From contig JAESUZ010002694.1 of NCBI GenBank assembly GCA_017311185.1, forward strand, positions 248,001-312,000: a DNA stretch of 64,000 nucleotides, given 5' to 3'. A model generated the notes under the pieces. That model saw only the letters and a list, made by a program, of their open reading frames with translations. It was not told where the DNA came from and searched no databases. The DNA is from Proteles cristata cristata (Eukaryota > Chordata > Mammalia > Carnivora > Hyaenidae). A program made the translations under genes and the position numbers. This document shows, piece by piece, positions 22,440 to 34,646 of this stretch. Within the stretch, counting starts at the first letter, position 1. Every line of letters starts with the position of its first letter.

Positions 22440-22800
22440 TTCTCCCTGATTTCTCTTCCTTTCTCAACTCCGAGATTAGTTCACAAGCATCCTCCACCTG
22501 TGTTGCTTTCCTTCTTCATCCATCACACGTTCAGATCTACCCCTCTTTTAAGGGACAACGCAAATGCCATCTCCTTGATGAAATAGTCTGGCCGGAAGTC
22601 CTCTCTCCCTGAGCAGCACTCAATTTTACCTTAGAGACACCTGTGATATTTATTCCCATCTATTTTATATCACAGTGATTCTCACAAACCTTTCCCTGCC
22701 CTAGTTGAACTTAGGGCTTGGAGTCAGAGCCATGACTTGAGGTTACCCCCCAACCCCGCCTTATTATTAAATAAAGTGCTTTTCATGGAGTAGAGGATGA
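22440..22800 (+). repeat. L2 LINE 3'-end fragment
   Basis: The order of blocks follows the 3' end of ancient L2 elements on the plus strand. It runs 'aagggacaacgcaaatgcca', 'ctccttgatgaaatagtctg', then 'gatatttattcccatcta' and a TTATTATTAAATAAAGTG end. Divergence is high. Confidence 0.6.
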
Positions 22801-23626
22801 ACACTTATGTTTCAAATGAATATTTTATGTGAAATTGACCAATTATGATTAAGTTCACCAGTTGACTAAATTTCTGTAAAATAGAATGTGTAGAAATAGC
22901 CTTAAGTGCTTATGGTTTTAAGGAAACCCTACTTTTTGAGCTTTTAGCTGAGGATTTTATTGCTACTCTTAGTTCAGAATCCATTAGGAACTAAAATGCA
23001 CCTTGGGAAGCTTTTGAAGAGAGAAATTTTCTCTCTGGCCCTTGTTAGACATGCTTCTTAAGGCTGAGTACAGCTTTAAGAACAAAGGGAATAGATGTCC
23101 TGGAGGGGCATCCAGGGGACTGTGCAACAGGCTTCTGCGTCCTCTGCCTCAGTCACATCCGTGAGAGGATGTCCCCCTCCTCAGAGCTGGCTGAGATGGC
23201 CACTGCCTCACTTCACCAGGAGGGGAGCTGCATTGAAAGAGTGGAGCTGAAGGTTGATCTCTGATCTAAGGAGATGTGTATCTGGCTTCAGAAAACTTCT
23301 TTAACTTATGCTTTTTTTTCTAAAACTAATCTGACTTTTTTTTTTTTAGTGCAGAATGCCCAGATACAACATGGATGTCATTTAGCACTAATAATAAACA
23401 GATTATGAGTTAGGAATTATTTTCTTCATTTTGTCATTGAAAACTTTGGCAATGAGGAATCAGTTAGTAGTAATATAGTTATTATTATTATTATTATTAC
23501 TGTGTCTAAATGGTCATGTGCCCATTGCTCTGGGAATTATGTCAGGATTCTCCAGAGGGGCAGAATCAGTATGTCATAGGTCTGAAACCTATAATTTGCC
23601 ATCACCGTGACCGTGCAGTTTACAGT
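22801..23626. other. Unassigned DNA with short simple repeats
   Basis: No gene is supported. A T10 run lies near 23,337-23,348 and an (ATT)7 run at 23,480-23,499. Confidence 0.5.
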
Positions 23627-23644
23627 CCAAACTGGAAAACTTTG

Positions 23645-23779
23645 GGGGCACCTGGGTGGCCCAGTCTGTTGAGTGTCCAACTCTTGATTGTGGTTCAGGT
23701 CATGATCTCACAGTGTATGGGAGTCCGTAGGTTCACACCCCATATCGGGCTCTGCATTTGCAGCATGGAGCCTGTTGGG

Positions 23780-23817
<38 letters not shown>

Positions 23818-23880
23818 CCTCCTTCTCCCTCTCCCTCCCTATCTCTGTCCCTCTGCTGCTCACACTGTCTCTGTTTTCTC
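23645..23880 (+). mobile_element. CAN-SINE without a poly(A) tail, with 18-bp TSD
   Basis: The plus-strand head (gggggcacctgggtggccc) leads through 'gggctctgcatttgcagcatg' to an expanded CT run (23,781-23,812) and ends at 'gtctctgttttctc' with no AATAAA or A run. It is bracketed by 'ccaaactggaaaactttg' (23,627-23,644) and 'ccaaactggacaactttg' (23,881-23,898), differing at one base. Confidence 0.95.
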
Positions 23881-23898
23881 CCAAACTGGACAACTTTG

Positions 23899-24831
23899 AG
23901 AATAAAGCCTTTATTAATAATTAGGCCAAGTCCTCAGGCATAGATTGTACATGCCTTGGGCAAGTCAAAGCTATTAGTAATCCTACTCACAGCTAAAAAC
24001 TGACTCAAAAATGGTTTCCTAGTGACCGTACACCTTCTGATTATCCACCTTCTGTTTATACCTTACAACTTAGTGTATTTTATGATGTTCTAGTCTAACA
24101 AAGCAAACTGTGTTTTTACCTTTTTCCTGTTTTGTACCCTGGATAAGTTAGTACACATTATTTTTAATGTTATTTCTCAGGGAATCAAATGATGGAATTA
24201 GTATTTTAGCTGCCAAAAATCACCTGTAAATAGAAGATAGAGGATCCTGCCAGTACCATGCTTTTCCCAGGAATCTGTCCTGTCTCATCTGAAAGATCTT
24301 TGTGGCATTTTTATATGCACTAGGACTCTCAATGTTTTCTGAGAAAAAAAAAATGACAGATTTTGGAGGTGAAGAAAGTGGGTGTAGGATGGGGGACACA
24401 GAATAGAGAGGGACAGGACCAGCAAGCCAGATTTGGGAAGACATGGTCATAATTAATGGCTTGTGGAAAATGACCATCTTGTAGAATGTTTATCAACAGT
24501 ATGTTTTTATTCTTATTTTCCTGCAAATCTGTACAGGGCGAGGCAGCAGGGAGCAGAGAGAATCACAGTTACTGGTGTGACTGGGGAGCCACAGCCTCCT
24601 GGGACCCACCACATGGCGAATTGTGACAGTGTGTGTCTGGGTGTGGGCTGTTTCCCTTCTCTGTAAGCAAAATGACTTGGGGTTGGCTGCGTATTTTATG
24701 AGCCTACAGATTTGCTTCCTGACTAAGGAACTTGACTCTCCTCTAAGATAGGTCTGTATATGCACTGCTGTAAGTGACATATATCTATGTACTGTGACAT
24801 AGATAACTCCTCCTTTAAACAATATTTTCAT
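23899..24831. other. Unassigned DNA
   Basis: About 0.9 kb shows nothing recognisable on either strand. Short ORFs near 24,220-24,830 have no motifs. Confidence 0.45.
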
Positions 24832-25034
24832 GGGGTGTTGGGTGGCTCAGTCAGTTAAGTATCTGACTTTGGCTCAGGTCATGATCTCACAGTTCATGGG
24901 TTCAAGCCCTGCATCAGGCTCTGTGCTGACAACATGGAGCCTGCTTGGGATTCTGTGTCTTCTTCTCTCTTTGCCCCTCCCCTGCTTTTGCTCTGGCTGT
25001 CAAAAGTCAATAAATATTTTTAAAATTTTAAAAA
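24832..25034 (+). mobile_element. CAN-SINE with short TSD
   Basis: The plus-strand copy has 'ggctcaggtcatgatctcac', 'ggctctgtgctgacaacatg' and a 'caataaatatttttaaaa' tail. 'tattttcat' occurs on both sides (24,823-24,831 and 25,035-25,043). Confidence 0.96.
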
Positions 25035-25043
25035 GTATTTTCA

Positions 25044-26989
25044 TAAATTCTTAATCACTTGGCATAGCATTACACACTTCCCATATGGTTCATGGGGTCT
25101 TGCATAATCTGCTGTCTGCCTATGATTGCAGCCTTAGGAGAGTCAGAGTACCATCTCCCCATGCCAGCAGACTGTGGGCCAAGTCCTGAACTCGGCACCA
25201 TCACAGAGCGATGTCTTCCCTGCCTCAAGTGATACATGCCAAACTATCATGCATCGTACACGCATATGTGCACACACACTTTCTGAGCTAACTTCTGCTC
25301 AGTTTTTAGGAGCCTGTCCTTCCTGTGAATCTAAATTTGTTTTCCCTCCTATACACTTTTGTTTCCTCCAGAATATTTATTTTTGTTACTACTTGCTTGT
25401 ATGATTATTAGTTTAATTCTGGCCCTCTTCAGAACCTTAGTTCTGTAAGCACAGAGGCTAGGCCTGTGTTGAGCACCTTCTATCCTGTGACTGGCCCAGA
25501 AGGTGGTGTGGACTATATTCTCATCCAGTGTTGGTGAAATACACAAACAGTATAGCAGGTGTACGTGATGTTTATTCATGTGCTGCCTCATTAGAGAACG
25601 CGCCTCTCTCATGTCTGTCGTGAAGAACTGGCAATTGTAGCAGCTACTAGAAAAACGTAATCCTCTTACTCACAGTCACACTTTGTCAGTACTCTTAGAT
25701 GTTTTCTTTCTTGACTGTTTTCTCCAGGTCCCTAGCATTGGGGCTGTGACCACCTGAGTCACTTTGTAGGTCCTAATATTGATGCAGATATGGTTGTTAT
25801 TGCTGGCTCATTCCATCTCAGCTCCCTTTCGCAAGGCTGGCTATGACTGGAACCCTGAGGAATGCTGTAGTGCTCTGACCTCCTACCTGCGCACTCCTGG
25901 CTTTCTAAGACATCGCAGTCAAGGGCTTCAGTGGTCTTGAACATGCTCATAATTACTTATAAAAATGTATATTGTTAGGGAAAAAGAGCAGTCTGACTCG
26001 TGAAAATATTTTCAGGTTCTCTCTATCATGCTGAAATTCATCCTTTGTTATTGATACTGAACTTCTTTGTTTTTTGAAGTTTTGTAAATTTGAGGATATT
26101 GAGCAGTGTAGAGTAGTGTGAACAATGTGGCAGTAGACGTGGGTTCTGATTTCCCTTGCTCCACTTGTTTTTGATGCATTCAGTACTTTGCTGGGGGTGT
26201 ATGGACTTTCTGCTAACTCACCTGCAGTTTATTATATGATATTATTTGCTTTAAACAAGAGATCAAGACTAGGCTCTATCTTGGGGGGCCTCTGAGCTCC
26301 AGGATCTGATCTGAGCCTCAGACTAGGACTTTGTAGCAACCTCGGGCTGTTTCTGAAAGCAGGGGCACAAATGGTAGCATCCATTTTACAACCACGAGAA
26401 TAAAGTACTCAGTGAAACAACCAAACAGCAGTTCTTCCTGGCAGGCCAAGAATGTTTCCTCCCCCTGCGCTTCCAGACTGTCGTTTCATTCCATGGTTCT
26501 TTACTTAACAATGGCTAAAGTGGGGAAGGATGTTTAAAAATTTTAACAAAGATATGTGTATTAAATTATTTAGATTTCTGATGCACTTTTTTCCCCCAAA
26601 TTACCTATTCTCTTGCATAAATAATACATTGGAAACAGCAAGTGAGTTTTCAACTATTTTATGCCCTTCTTTTAACTGTGCCTCAGATGATTCTGAAATA
26701 CAGGCCTCAAAGCTAAAGAAAAGTCTCCGGAGAGCTTTTCCTTCTGGATGACTGTGTCTGATTTGAGTTTGCAGCACTTCTGAGCGATGTCAATACCTGA
26801 CAACTGGTGGCCTCGTGAAATGATGTGACTCATGGTTTTTATTCCATCTCCTGAAAAGCGCTGCTAGGAGCACACTTGAGCAATGTTTGTCTGTTAGCAT
26901 TGCAGGGCAAAGTGTCAATGGATGCAGGAGAAGGTCACAAAGCCAGCATCTCTGCACTGTTCCACGGCCTGGTTGTTGGGAACCCACAG
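25044..26989. other. Unassigned DNA
   Basis: About 1.9 kb has no supported gene. Faint MIR-like or L2-like wording occurs near 25,430-25,540 and 26,100-26,160, too weak to annotate. Confidence 0.45.
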
Positions 26990-27085
26990 AGCACGGGGGT
27001 CAACAGGCAGGGATTCAAGTCCTGGCTGTCCCAGTAATTACCCGTGAGGCTTTGGGTCTTACTTTTCATCTCCTGTAGTGTGGAT
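26990..27085 (+). repeat. MIR SINE fragment
   Basis: 'agggattcaagtcctggctg' followed by 'tgaggctttgggtcttac' follows the order of the MIR tRNA-like part and core on the plus strand. Confidence 0.6.
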
Positions 27086-27109
27086 TGATTGCAGAAGATG
27101 GCATCAAAT

Positions 27110-27600
27110 TTCTCATTTCCTTTTTCAATTCTAAAATTAATATATACCTAATATTGAAAAAAAAAACTATCTAAAAACAAGTCTAAAATCACTTAGCACA
27201 ATCTAGAGAAAGTCTGTGGATTAACATTATCGTATGTTTACTTTTATCCTTTTTTATGCAAATGTCTGTCAGTTACATATTTACATATTCTATAGGTACA
27301 GACATATATGTTATGTGCATATCTATATTTCCCATACGTATGTTTTCTGTATTATAGAATTGATTCATACAACAGTCTATTCTTGTTTTTATTTATTTAC
27401 TATATCAAGAGCATATCTACACATTATAAAAATGTAGTTTTTGGATTTTGTTAATTATAGGGAAGACATCATTTATTTAAAAGCTACTGATGATTATTTA
27501 GCTTCTAGTTTTTCATAATTACAAGAAAGATAAATGTCCTTTCACATTAATGTTAGTCCACCTTATTTATTATCTGATAGTAGGGAATTATTAGAACGAA
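27110..27600 (-). mobile_element. Probable old L1 3' region, degraded
   Basis: The T-rich strand with 'catttatttaaaagctactgatg' and 'tagcttctagtttttcat' near 27,468-27,520 resembles the complement of an old L1 3' region. The match is weak and lacks any frame. Confidence 0.45.
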
Positions 27601-28952
27601 GGACTGCATTTAATTAGAGTAACCATTTGGAGAAAGGTAAATTCTGCTCTGAATTGTCACTTTCGTATTTGGAAGATACGGAAGGTGTTGAACAAGAGCA
27701 ATAGAAATATTGGCAAGTAAGCTCTCGATTTAGCTTATGTGGGGACAGTCACAACTAGAGTGCTCTCTGCTGAGGAGGTCATCCTCAGCAAGACTGAGCC
27801 CAATCTCAGCAAGACCTTATGTTGTTAAAAAGAAAAAAAAATGAAATAAGAATAAAGGTCGAATGACCTTGTGGAAGGAAAACGTGCATTTCGCACTGTG
27901 TGCCCAGGTTGGTTTCATCAGGCTGCCTCTCTGCGGTACCTACAGGCATTTTCAGGAACGGTCTCTGGCATTGTCAGTGTTGGGCAAACATGTGCTGGGA
28001 AGTTATTCTCATTGCACCATCTGCGATTTCATCCTCCTGGGTGGCGCTTTTTGAACAACGCCTCTACCGCCATACACCACTCTGCACGGTGCACTCATTT
28101 CCACGAGTTTCTGTCTGCATTCTCCAGATGTGTCACTAGATGGAAGAAGAGGACTTTGGTTAGAGTCTAATGTTAGCATTTCACTTGGTAATTTTATAAT
28201 CTCTTTGATTCCATTATAATAATTCACTTGGTGAGATCCGATCCTAGGATAGCTTTTTGTACCCACCAGCATGTTTTTTTCTGGAGTTATCTGAGTTCTC
28301 TTTGGAGCATCCCTCAATGCGTGAAGCTGTAGGGATTTGCAGAGCCCTTGGCCTGTGATTTCAGGGTTCCGCCCAGGGTGGCCCAGCTTGGTTTCAGCCC
28401 GAGTGTCCCGTTGACCTAGTGGCCTGGGGGTCATCCTACCTCACGTTGTCAGTCTTCAGCTCACAATCCTTTGAGAGCTCTCTGCCATTTCTCTGAGTAC
28501 TGGAGCTGCAGCAAGATCCTGGCCCGTCTGGATGACCACAGCTCTTCTCTAGGACACCGACGGAAATCGCATTCCTGTGTTCCCACCTTTGTAAGCCGTT
28601 TGAGGTCTTGTACACGCTCAGCCATCGGGCTATCTGATTGTGCTCAAGGCTGTCTGTGAGCTGCCCACTCTTGGGTCCCATGCTCCTCTTCTGCCATGAC
28701 ATTCCCTCCAGTAGTCAGTATATCTTTAAAGCAGGATCCACGCAATACACATTTATCTCCGTGACCATGTGTACACTGGATGTAGTGTCTTTTCAGTGAA
28801 AGGATTTCCAGGCATTCCCTCATCTGCTGTGACCAAATCACTGCAACAGTTTGAAAATACACCATGTGTATACGAGGTGGTGGTATCTGTGATAGGGACA
28901 GTTAACAGAGAATCGTATCCTGTTACAAAGCGTATTTATGTCCTTTTCTCAT
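27601..28952. other. Unassigned DNA
   Basis: About 1.35 kb shows no recognisable repeat. ORFs of 60-141 codons overlap on both strands around 27,860-28,430 and 28,436-28,865. They contradict one another and carry no motif, so I do not call a gene. Local CpGs occur at 28,020-28,110 and 28,550-28,640. Confidence 0.45.
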
Positions 28953-28967
28953 TCAACTCTTTACTTT

Positions 28968-29176
28968 TTTTTTTTAATGTTTTTTATTTATTTCTAGGAG
29001 AGAGAGAGACAGCGTGAGCAGGGGAGGGTCAGAGAGAGAGGGAGTGACAGACTCTGAAACAGGTTCCAGGCTCTGAGCTGGCAGTCAGCACAGAGCCCGA
29101 CACGGGGCTCGAACCCACGAAATCATGACCCAAGCGAAAGTCGGACGCTTTACTGACTAAGCCACCCAGGCGCCTC
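28968..29176 (-). mobile_element. CAN-SINE, young subfamily, exact 15-bp TSD
   Basis: This near-consensus minus-strand copy is bracketed by 'tcaactctttacttt' at 28,953-28,967 and 29,177-29,191. A small deletion removes the usual 'accgcgag' just before 'atcatgacc' at 29,118-29,125. Confidence 0.98.
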
Positions 29177-29209
29177 TCAACTCTTTACTTTAAAGCTCCA
29201 TTTATATTG

Positions 29210-30432
29210 GTGTGTGTCCTCGCCATTGTTTCGGCTGCTGCGTGTTTACCCAAGCATTCCAGACTGTGCACCCATGATGCTTATTAATTTATTTCTCTGT
29301 CACCGTGCAGTTATGGAAAACCCAAGTTGCATCAAACTCTCTGCTATCACAAACAATGCTTTGATAAGTATCTTTTTATCTGTACCTGTCTTACTGTATA
29401 CTTCTGCAGAATTTTTCCTAGATTTGGACCCGGGAGACAAATCACTGACTCATTGCCTACATGCATCTCACATTTCAGTAACACTTTCCAAAATGCCATT
29501 ATCGGTATATTTCCACTCCTGCAGGCAGAACTGTGTTTATGGGATGCTGCTCTCTGATGTTCGACTGTGTGTATGTGTGTGTGCTTGTTGAGTGCATTCT
29601 AATTAGATGGCAATGGGATATGATACAATTTAATAGATGTGAACGATTTGTTGACTTAGTCCTGCAGATGTCTTTTTTCAGGTTGTCATCTGTTTGCTGA
29701 CTTTGTTGTGCCCTTAGACTGAACTGAAATCCTTCCAAATGATGAAGCGATATGCATCAACAGTTCACGTTATGGTTTGTGCTTTTTGTGTGTTCTTCAG
29801 GAAAGCATTTCTCTTTGGTTGACATTATATTCTCCAGGCATTGTCTTCCCCTACTTTCCAGAAGAAGTTTCCTCTACTTTCTTGGTTTTACTAATTGTCT
29901 GCCTTAAATCATTTATAAAATACCTCAGTTTCATCAGCCTGTAGAGAGGTATATACACTTCATATCTGGCGTAGTTTTTCCATGTATGGCATAAAGTGAA
30001 AGAGACAGCAAAATTTTTCTCTAACACTATCTAGTTATCAGAACGTTATTTCCACATATGTTGTGGGTGTTACCTCAACCATATGTCAGATTTCCATGTG
30101 CCATCTGTCTGTTCCATCCTTTTACCTTCTTTTCTTCAGTCAACATCATATGTCTACCCAAAAAATCCATTTTTTTTGAAATGAGTTTAAATGCTTAATA
30201 GAATATGTCCTTCTTTCCTCTTTCCTTTTTTTTTTCAAACTTAGTTCTTCATAGAACTTTATACCTTCATAAATTGGCTTTATTGATTTGATTTTTAAAA
30301 ATCACTGGGATTTTTTTTATAGGTATTGCACTGAATTTGCAGATTATCTTGGGTAGGAGTAACAAATTTGCTGTATTGGCTTTTTTTTTTTTCCATTCAT
30401 GGTTGAAAAATAAAACCAGGGACTACTGTGTG
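29210..30432 (-). mobile_element. Old L1M ORF2, minus strand, part 1
   Basis: Read on the minus strand the blocks follow L1 ORF2 backwards. 'ctatcacaaacaatgctttg' is at 29,343 and 'gatattcc'-type fragments follow. 'ggtattgcactgaatttgcag' is near 30,322. The frame is destroyed by many changes. This is an older copy than the one at 32.8-35.0 kb. Confidence 0.75.
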
Positions 30433-30448
30433 CCTTACTGACTTGTCC

Positions 30449-30659
30449 TTTTTTTTTTTAATGTTTTTATTTATTTCTGAGAGAGAGACAGCGTGAGCAG
30501 GGGAGGGTCAGAGAGAGAGGGAGTCACAGACTGAAACAGGCTCAAGGCTCTGAGCTGGCAGTCAGCACAGAGCCCGATGCGGGGCTCAAACCCACAAACC
30601 ACGAGATCATGACCTAAGCGAAAGTCGGACGCTCAACCGACTAAGCCACCCAGGCGCCC
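30449..30659 (-). mobile_element. CAN-SINE, young subfamily, exact 16-bp TSD
   Basis: This near-consensus minus-strand copy sits inside the old L1. 'ccttactgacttgtcc' occurs at 30,433-30,448 and 30,660-30,675. It carries the CAGACTGAAAC variant shared with the copies at 4,888, 21,840 and 39,537. Confidence 0.98.
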
Positions 30660-30679
30660 CCTTACTGACTTGTCCCTTA

Positions 30680-31005
30680 TCATAGTCTGTTGCAGCTGCT
30701 TAGTCAGTAGGCACAGCAGGAAGGTGCTGCTCACAGTTCTGGGGCTCGAAGTCTGAGATCGGGATGCCAGTGTGGTCAGGAGAGGACTCCCCGTGGTTCA
30801 CAGCTGCCCCTTCCGTCTGTGCCCTCACAGTGGGAGATCTAGGGAGCTCTCAGGAGCCTGCTTGGTAAGACACTACTACAGTCATGAGAGTTCTACTCTG
30901 TGATGTAAGCACTTCCCAAAGGCCCCACCTCCTTTGGGAGTGAGGGTTTCAACATGTGAACTGAGGGCAGGGAGACACTGGCATTCAGACCACAGCATCC
31001 CTGAA
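30680..31005 (+). repeat. Medium-reiteration repeat ('cacagttctgg' type)
   Basis: The order 'ctcacagttctggggctcga', then 'ccaaaggccccacctccttt', then 'gggtttcaacatgtgaactg' matches a common mammalian interspersed repeat whose family name I cannot give with confidence. A relative of it lies at 53,095-53,445. It interrupts the old L1. Confidence 0.65.
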
Positions 31006-31009
31006 TGTT

Positions 31010-31670
31010 ACTAGAAATAAGTTTAAAGTTTCTCTGTAAACATTAACAGGTCTGCTCTGTCAATTTGGTTTATCAGTTGAATGAGCTGTTCTACTATTTC
31101 AGTTTCCTGAAAGTTGTGTCGAAAAGATGTAAATAACAGTAGAGTATGCTTTTCCTGGAAATATCAGATAACCATAAAATATTATCATCTACATAATCAC
31201 GAATGTGAATTCTATTGGTAGATTCTCTGATGCTGAACCATTCTTGTATTGCTGATGTGAAACTAATTTGATCCTGATATACTAGGCAGTTAGATTGTGT
31301 AAGTATTCTTTACTCTGAATGTTTAAAGCCATTATCATGAGATTGACTGGCTTATAATTTTCTTTTTGAGTCTCATAAAATGAATTGATCGATTTTCTGT
31401 CTCTTATGTAATCTGGAACACCTTGTATAATATAGACATTGTGTTTTGTGAATGCTTGGGAAACCTCTTTGAAAAGTTGTCAGTATACTTTGTTTGAGAG
31501 AGAGGTGCTCTTCATCAGCCTGTTTTTAGAAGTTGCTCATTCTTGTTTAGCAAACATGACACTTTATTCTGTTGCAGAAGTGTGTCCATTTCATCAATTG
31601 CCAAATTTATCAGTATGTAACCAGTAATATTTTAATTTTCTATCAATCTCTTAGCTCAGGATTTGTCCTT
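31010..31670 (-). mobile_element. Old L1M ORF2, minus strand, part 2
   Basis: 'tgctgaaccattcttgtatt' (31,232) and 'tctcataaaatgaattgatc' (31,371) are minus-strand L1 reverse transcriptase landmarks in the expected order after part 1. The frame is lost. Confidence 0.8.
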
Positions 31671-31674
31671 TTTA

Positions 31675-31890
31675 TTTTTGTATTTATTTATTTTAAGCTT
31701 ATTTATTGATTTTGAGAGAGAGTCAAGGGGGGGCAGAGAGAGAGAGGAAGAGAGAGAATCCTAAGCAGGCTCCACTCTGGCAGTGAGGAGTCTTACCTGG
31801 GGTTCGATCAAACTCATGAACCATGAGATTGTGACCTGAACCAAAATAGAGTCAGAGGCTTAACCATCTGAGCCACCCAGATGCTCTAGT
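31675..31890 (-). mobile_element. CAN-SINE, older copy
   Basis: This minus-strand copy has a T-rich tail from 31,675, the GA block 31,710-31,755, 'aatcctaagcaggctcc' and the head complement 'gagccacccagatgctct'. It interrupts the old L1. Confidence 0.94.
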
Positions 31891-31943
31891 TTCTGTATTT
31901 ATTTATTTCCATATTTTATTTTGGTCAGTTTTGATCAACAGGC

Positions 31944-31986
<43 letters not shown>
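31944..31986. repeat. (ATAG)n tetranucleotide microsatellite
   Basis: About ten and a half perfect ATAG units. Confidence 0.98.
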
Positions 31987-31989
31987 TAA

Positions 31990-32129
31990 TTATTAATCTT
32001 TTCAAAGACCCAGCTCTTAGTTTTATTATTCATCTTTATTGAATGTTATTTATTTTCCTTTTTATTTTTTATCCTCTCTTTTATTCAATCTTTCCTATAC
32101 TATTTATTACTTTATTCTTTCTTGATTTT
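31990..32129 (-). mobile_element. Old L1M, minus strand, part 3
   Basis: 'ttaatcttttcaaagaccca' at 31,993 is a recognisable minus-strand L1 ORF2 block that continues part 2. The rest is T-rich and decayed. Confidence 0.7.
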
Positions 32130-32343
32130 TTTTTAAATATTTTTATTTATTTCTAGGAGAGAGAGAGACAGCGTGAGCAGGGGAGGGTCAGAGACAGAGG
32201 GAGATACAGACTCTGAAATAGGCTCCAGGCTCTGAGCTGGCAGTCAGCGCAGAGCCCGACGCAGGGCTAGAACCCACAAACTGCGAGATCATGACCTAAG
32301 CGAAAGTCGGACGCTTAACCGACTAAGCCACCGAGGCGCCCCC
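32130..32343 (-). mobile_element. CAN-SINE, young subfamily, exact 17-bp TSD
   Basis: This near-consensus minus-strand copy lies inside the old L1 between 'tattctttcttgatttt' at 32,113-32,129 and at 32,344-32,360. It carries the longer CAGACTCTGAAA variant. Confidence 0.98.
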
Positions 32344-32411
32344 TATTCTTTCTTGATTTTGACATTCATCCAGTTGCTCTGGAAAATAAAAGCATTTGGC
32401 TCTTTATCTAT

Positions 32412-32539
32412 ATATTATTTTAGACTTTATTTATTTATTTATTATTTTAATTAATCTCTATACCCAATGTGGACATAGAACTCAAAACCCTAAGATCAAG
32501 AATCTCACACTCTCCTGACTTAGCCAACCAGGTGCCCCT
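32412..32539 (-). mobile_element. CAN-SINE, short ancestral type
   Basis: The minus-strand order is 'ttattttaattaatctctat', 'acccaatgtggacatagaac', 'ctaagatcaagaatc' and 'agccaaccaggtgcccc'. This is the shorter carnivoran SINE lacking the GA/CT block and the CTCAGAGCCTGGAGCC middle. It is the only copy of this type that I see in the window. Confidence 0.85.
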
Positions 32540-32840
32540 CTTTATTCATAGTTTTAATAATTCATTTTCTGGTTAGTGTATACAAAAAAGTAAATTTGTA
32601 TGGAATATATAACATAAAATTTTACACCTATGTTCCTCAGATTTTGGCCTGTAGAAATTTCTCTTAATGGTCAATTCTAATCATTTTGTAGCATACATAA
32701 TACTTTGATTTTTAACCTGAGTTACTGATTAGTACAGTTTATTGATGAATTCCAGAATAATATACACATTTAAAACATGAATGTTCTCCTTTCTGGTTTT
32801 ACTTTTAATAAGTTGTATTTATTTTTTAATTTTTAAATTT
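32540..32840. other. AT-rich DNA between two L1 copies
   Basis: No clear feature. It may be the last decayed part of the old L1. The T/A-rich run at 32,815-32,865 is probably the A tail complement of the younger L1 that follows. Confidence 0.5.
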
Positions 32841-34614
32841 TTTTAAATTTTTAAATAGTTTATTGTCAGGTTGGTTTCCATATAACACCCAGTACTCATC
32901 CCCACAAGTGCGCTTCTCCATGCCTATCACCCACCTTTGTCTCTCCCCCACCCCCATCAGCCCTCAATTTGTTCTCAGCATTCAAGAGTCTCTCATGGTT
33001 TTCCACCCTCCCTCTCCCCAACTATTTTTCCCCTTCTTCTCCCCCACAGTCCTCCGTTAAGTTCCTCCAAATCCTCCTATACATTCAAACATATGGTATC
33101 TATCCTTCTCTGCCTGACTTATTTCACTCAGCATAACACCCTTAAGGTCCATCCATGTTGCTACACATGGCCAAATTTCATTCTTTCTCATTGCCATGTA
33201 GTATTCCATGGTATGGATAAACCACATCTTCTTGATCCATTCGTCCGTTGATGGACACTTAGGCTCTTTCCATGTTTTAGTTATTATTGAGAGTGCTGCT
33301 ATGAACATTGGGGTACATGTGCTCCTATGCCTCAATATTTCTATATCCCTTGGGTAAATTCCTAGCAGTGCTATTGCTGAGTCATAGGGGAGTTCTATTG
33401 TTAACTTTTTGAGGAACCTCCACATTGTTTTCCAGAGGGGCTGCACCCGTTTACATTCCCACCAACAGTGTAGGAGAGTGCCTGTTTCTCCACATCCTCA
33501 CCAGCATCTAGAGTTCTCTGATTTGATCATTTTAGCCACTCTGACTGGCGTGAGGTGGTATCTCAGTGTGGTTTTGATTTGTATTTCCCTGATGAGGAGA
33601 GATGCTGAGCATCGTTTCATGTGTCTGTTGGCCATCTGGACATCCTCTTTGGAGAAGTGTCTGTTCATGACTTCTACCCATTTCTTCACTAGGTTGTTTG
33701 TTTTTCAGGTGTGGAGTTTGGCGAATTCCTTATAGAATTTGGATGCTAGTCCTTTATCTGACATGTCATTTGCAACTATGTTTTCCCATTTAGTCGGTTG
33801 CCTACTAGTTTTATGGATTGTTTCCTTTGCCGTGCAGAAGCTTTTAATCTTGATGAGGTCCCAATAGTTCATGTTTGCTCTTGATTCCCTTGCCTTTGGG
33901 GATATGTCAAGTAAGAAATTGTTACAGTGGAGGTCAAGGAGGTTGTTTCCTGCTTTCTCCTCTAGGGTTTTGATGGTTTCCTGTCTCACGTTCAGGTCCT
34001 TTATCCATTTTGAGTTTATTTTTGTGTATGGTGTAAGAAAATGATCTAGTTTCATTCTTTTGCATGTTGCTGTCTAGTTCTCCCAGCACCATCTGTTAAA
34101 GAGGCTGTCTTTTTTCCATTGGATACTCTTTCCTCCTTTGTCAAAGATTAGTTGGCCATACGTTTGTGGGTCCAATTCTGAGTTCTCAATTCTGTTCCAT
34201 TGGTCTATGTGTCTGTTTTTGTGCCAATACCATACTGTCTTGATGATGACAGCTTTGTAGTAGAGGCTAAAGTCTGGGATGGTGATGCTCCTGTTTTGGT
34301 TTTCTTCTTCAATATTACTTTGGCTATTCAGGGTCTTTTGTGGTTCCATCCAAATTTTAGGATAGTTTGTTCTAGTTTTGAGAAGAATGCTGGTGCAATT
34401 TGGATTGGGATTGCATTGAATGTGTAGACTGCTTTGGGTAGTAATGACATTTTAACTATATTTATTCTTCCAATCCATGAGCATGGAATGTTTTTCCATT
34501 TCTTTGTGTCTTCTTACTTATAAGAAACTTATAAGAAAACTTCTTCATAAGTTTTCTATAGTTTTCATCATACATATCTCTTATACCCTTGGTTAGGTTT
34601 ATTCCTAGGTATTT

Positions 34615-34646
<32 letters not shown>

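Noticed and set aside
27863..28434. Overlapping 63-141-codon ORFs on both strands
   Set aside because: The frames contradict each other, have no motifs and lack splice or promoter evidence.
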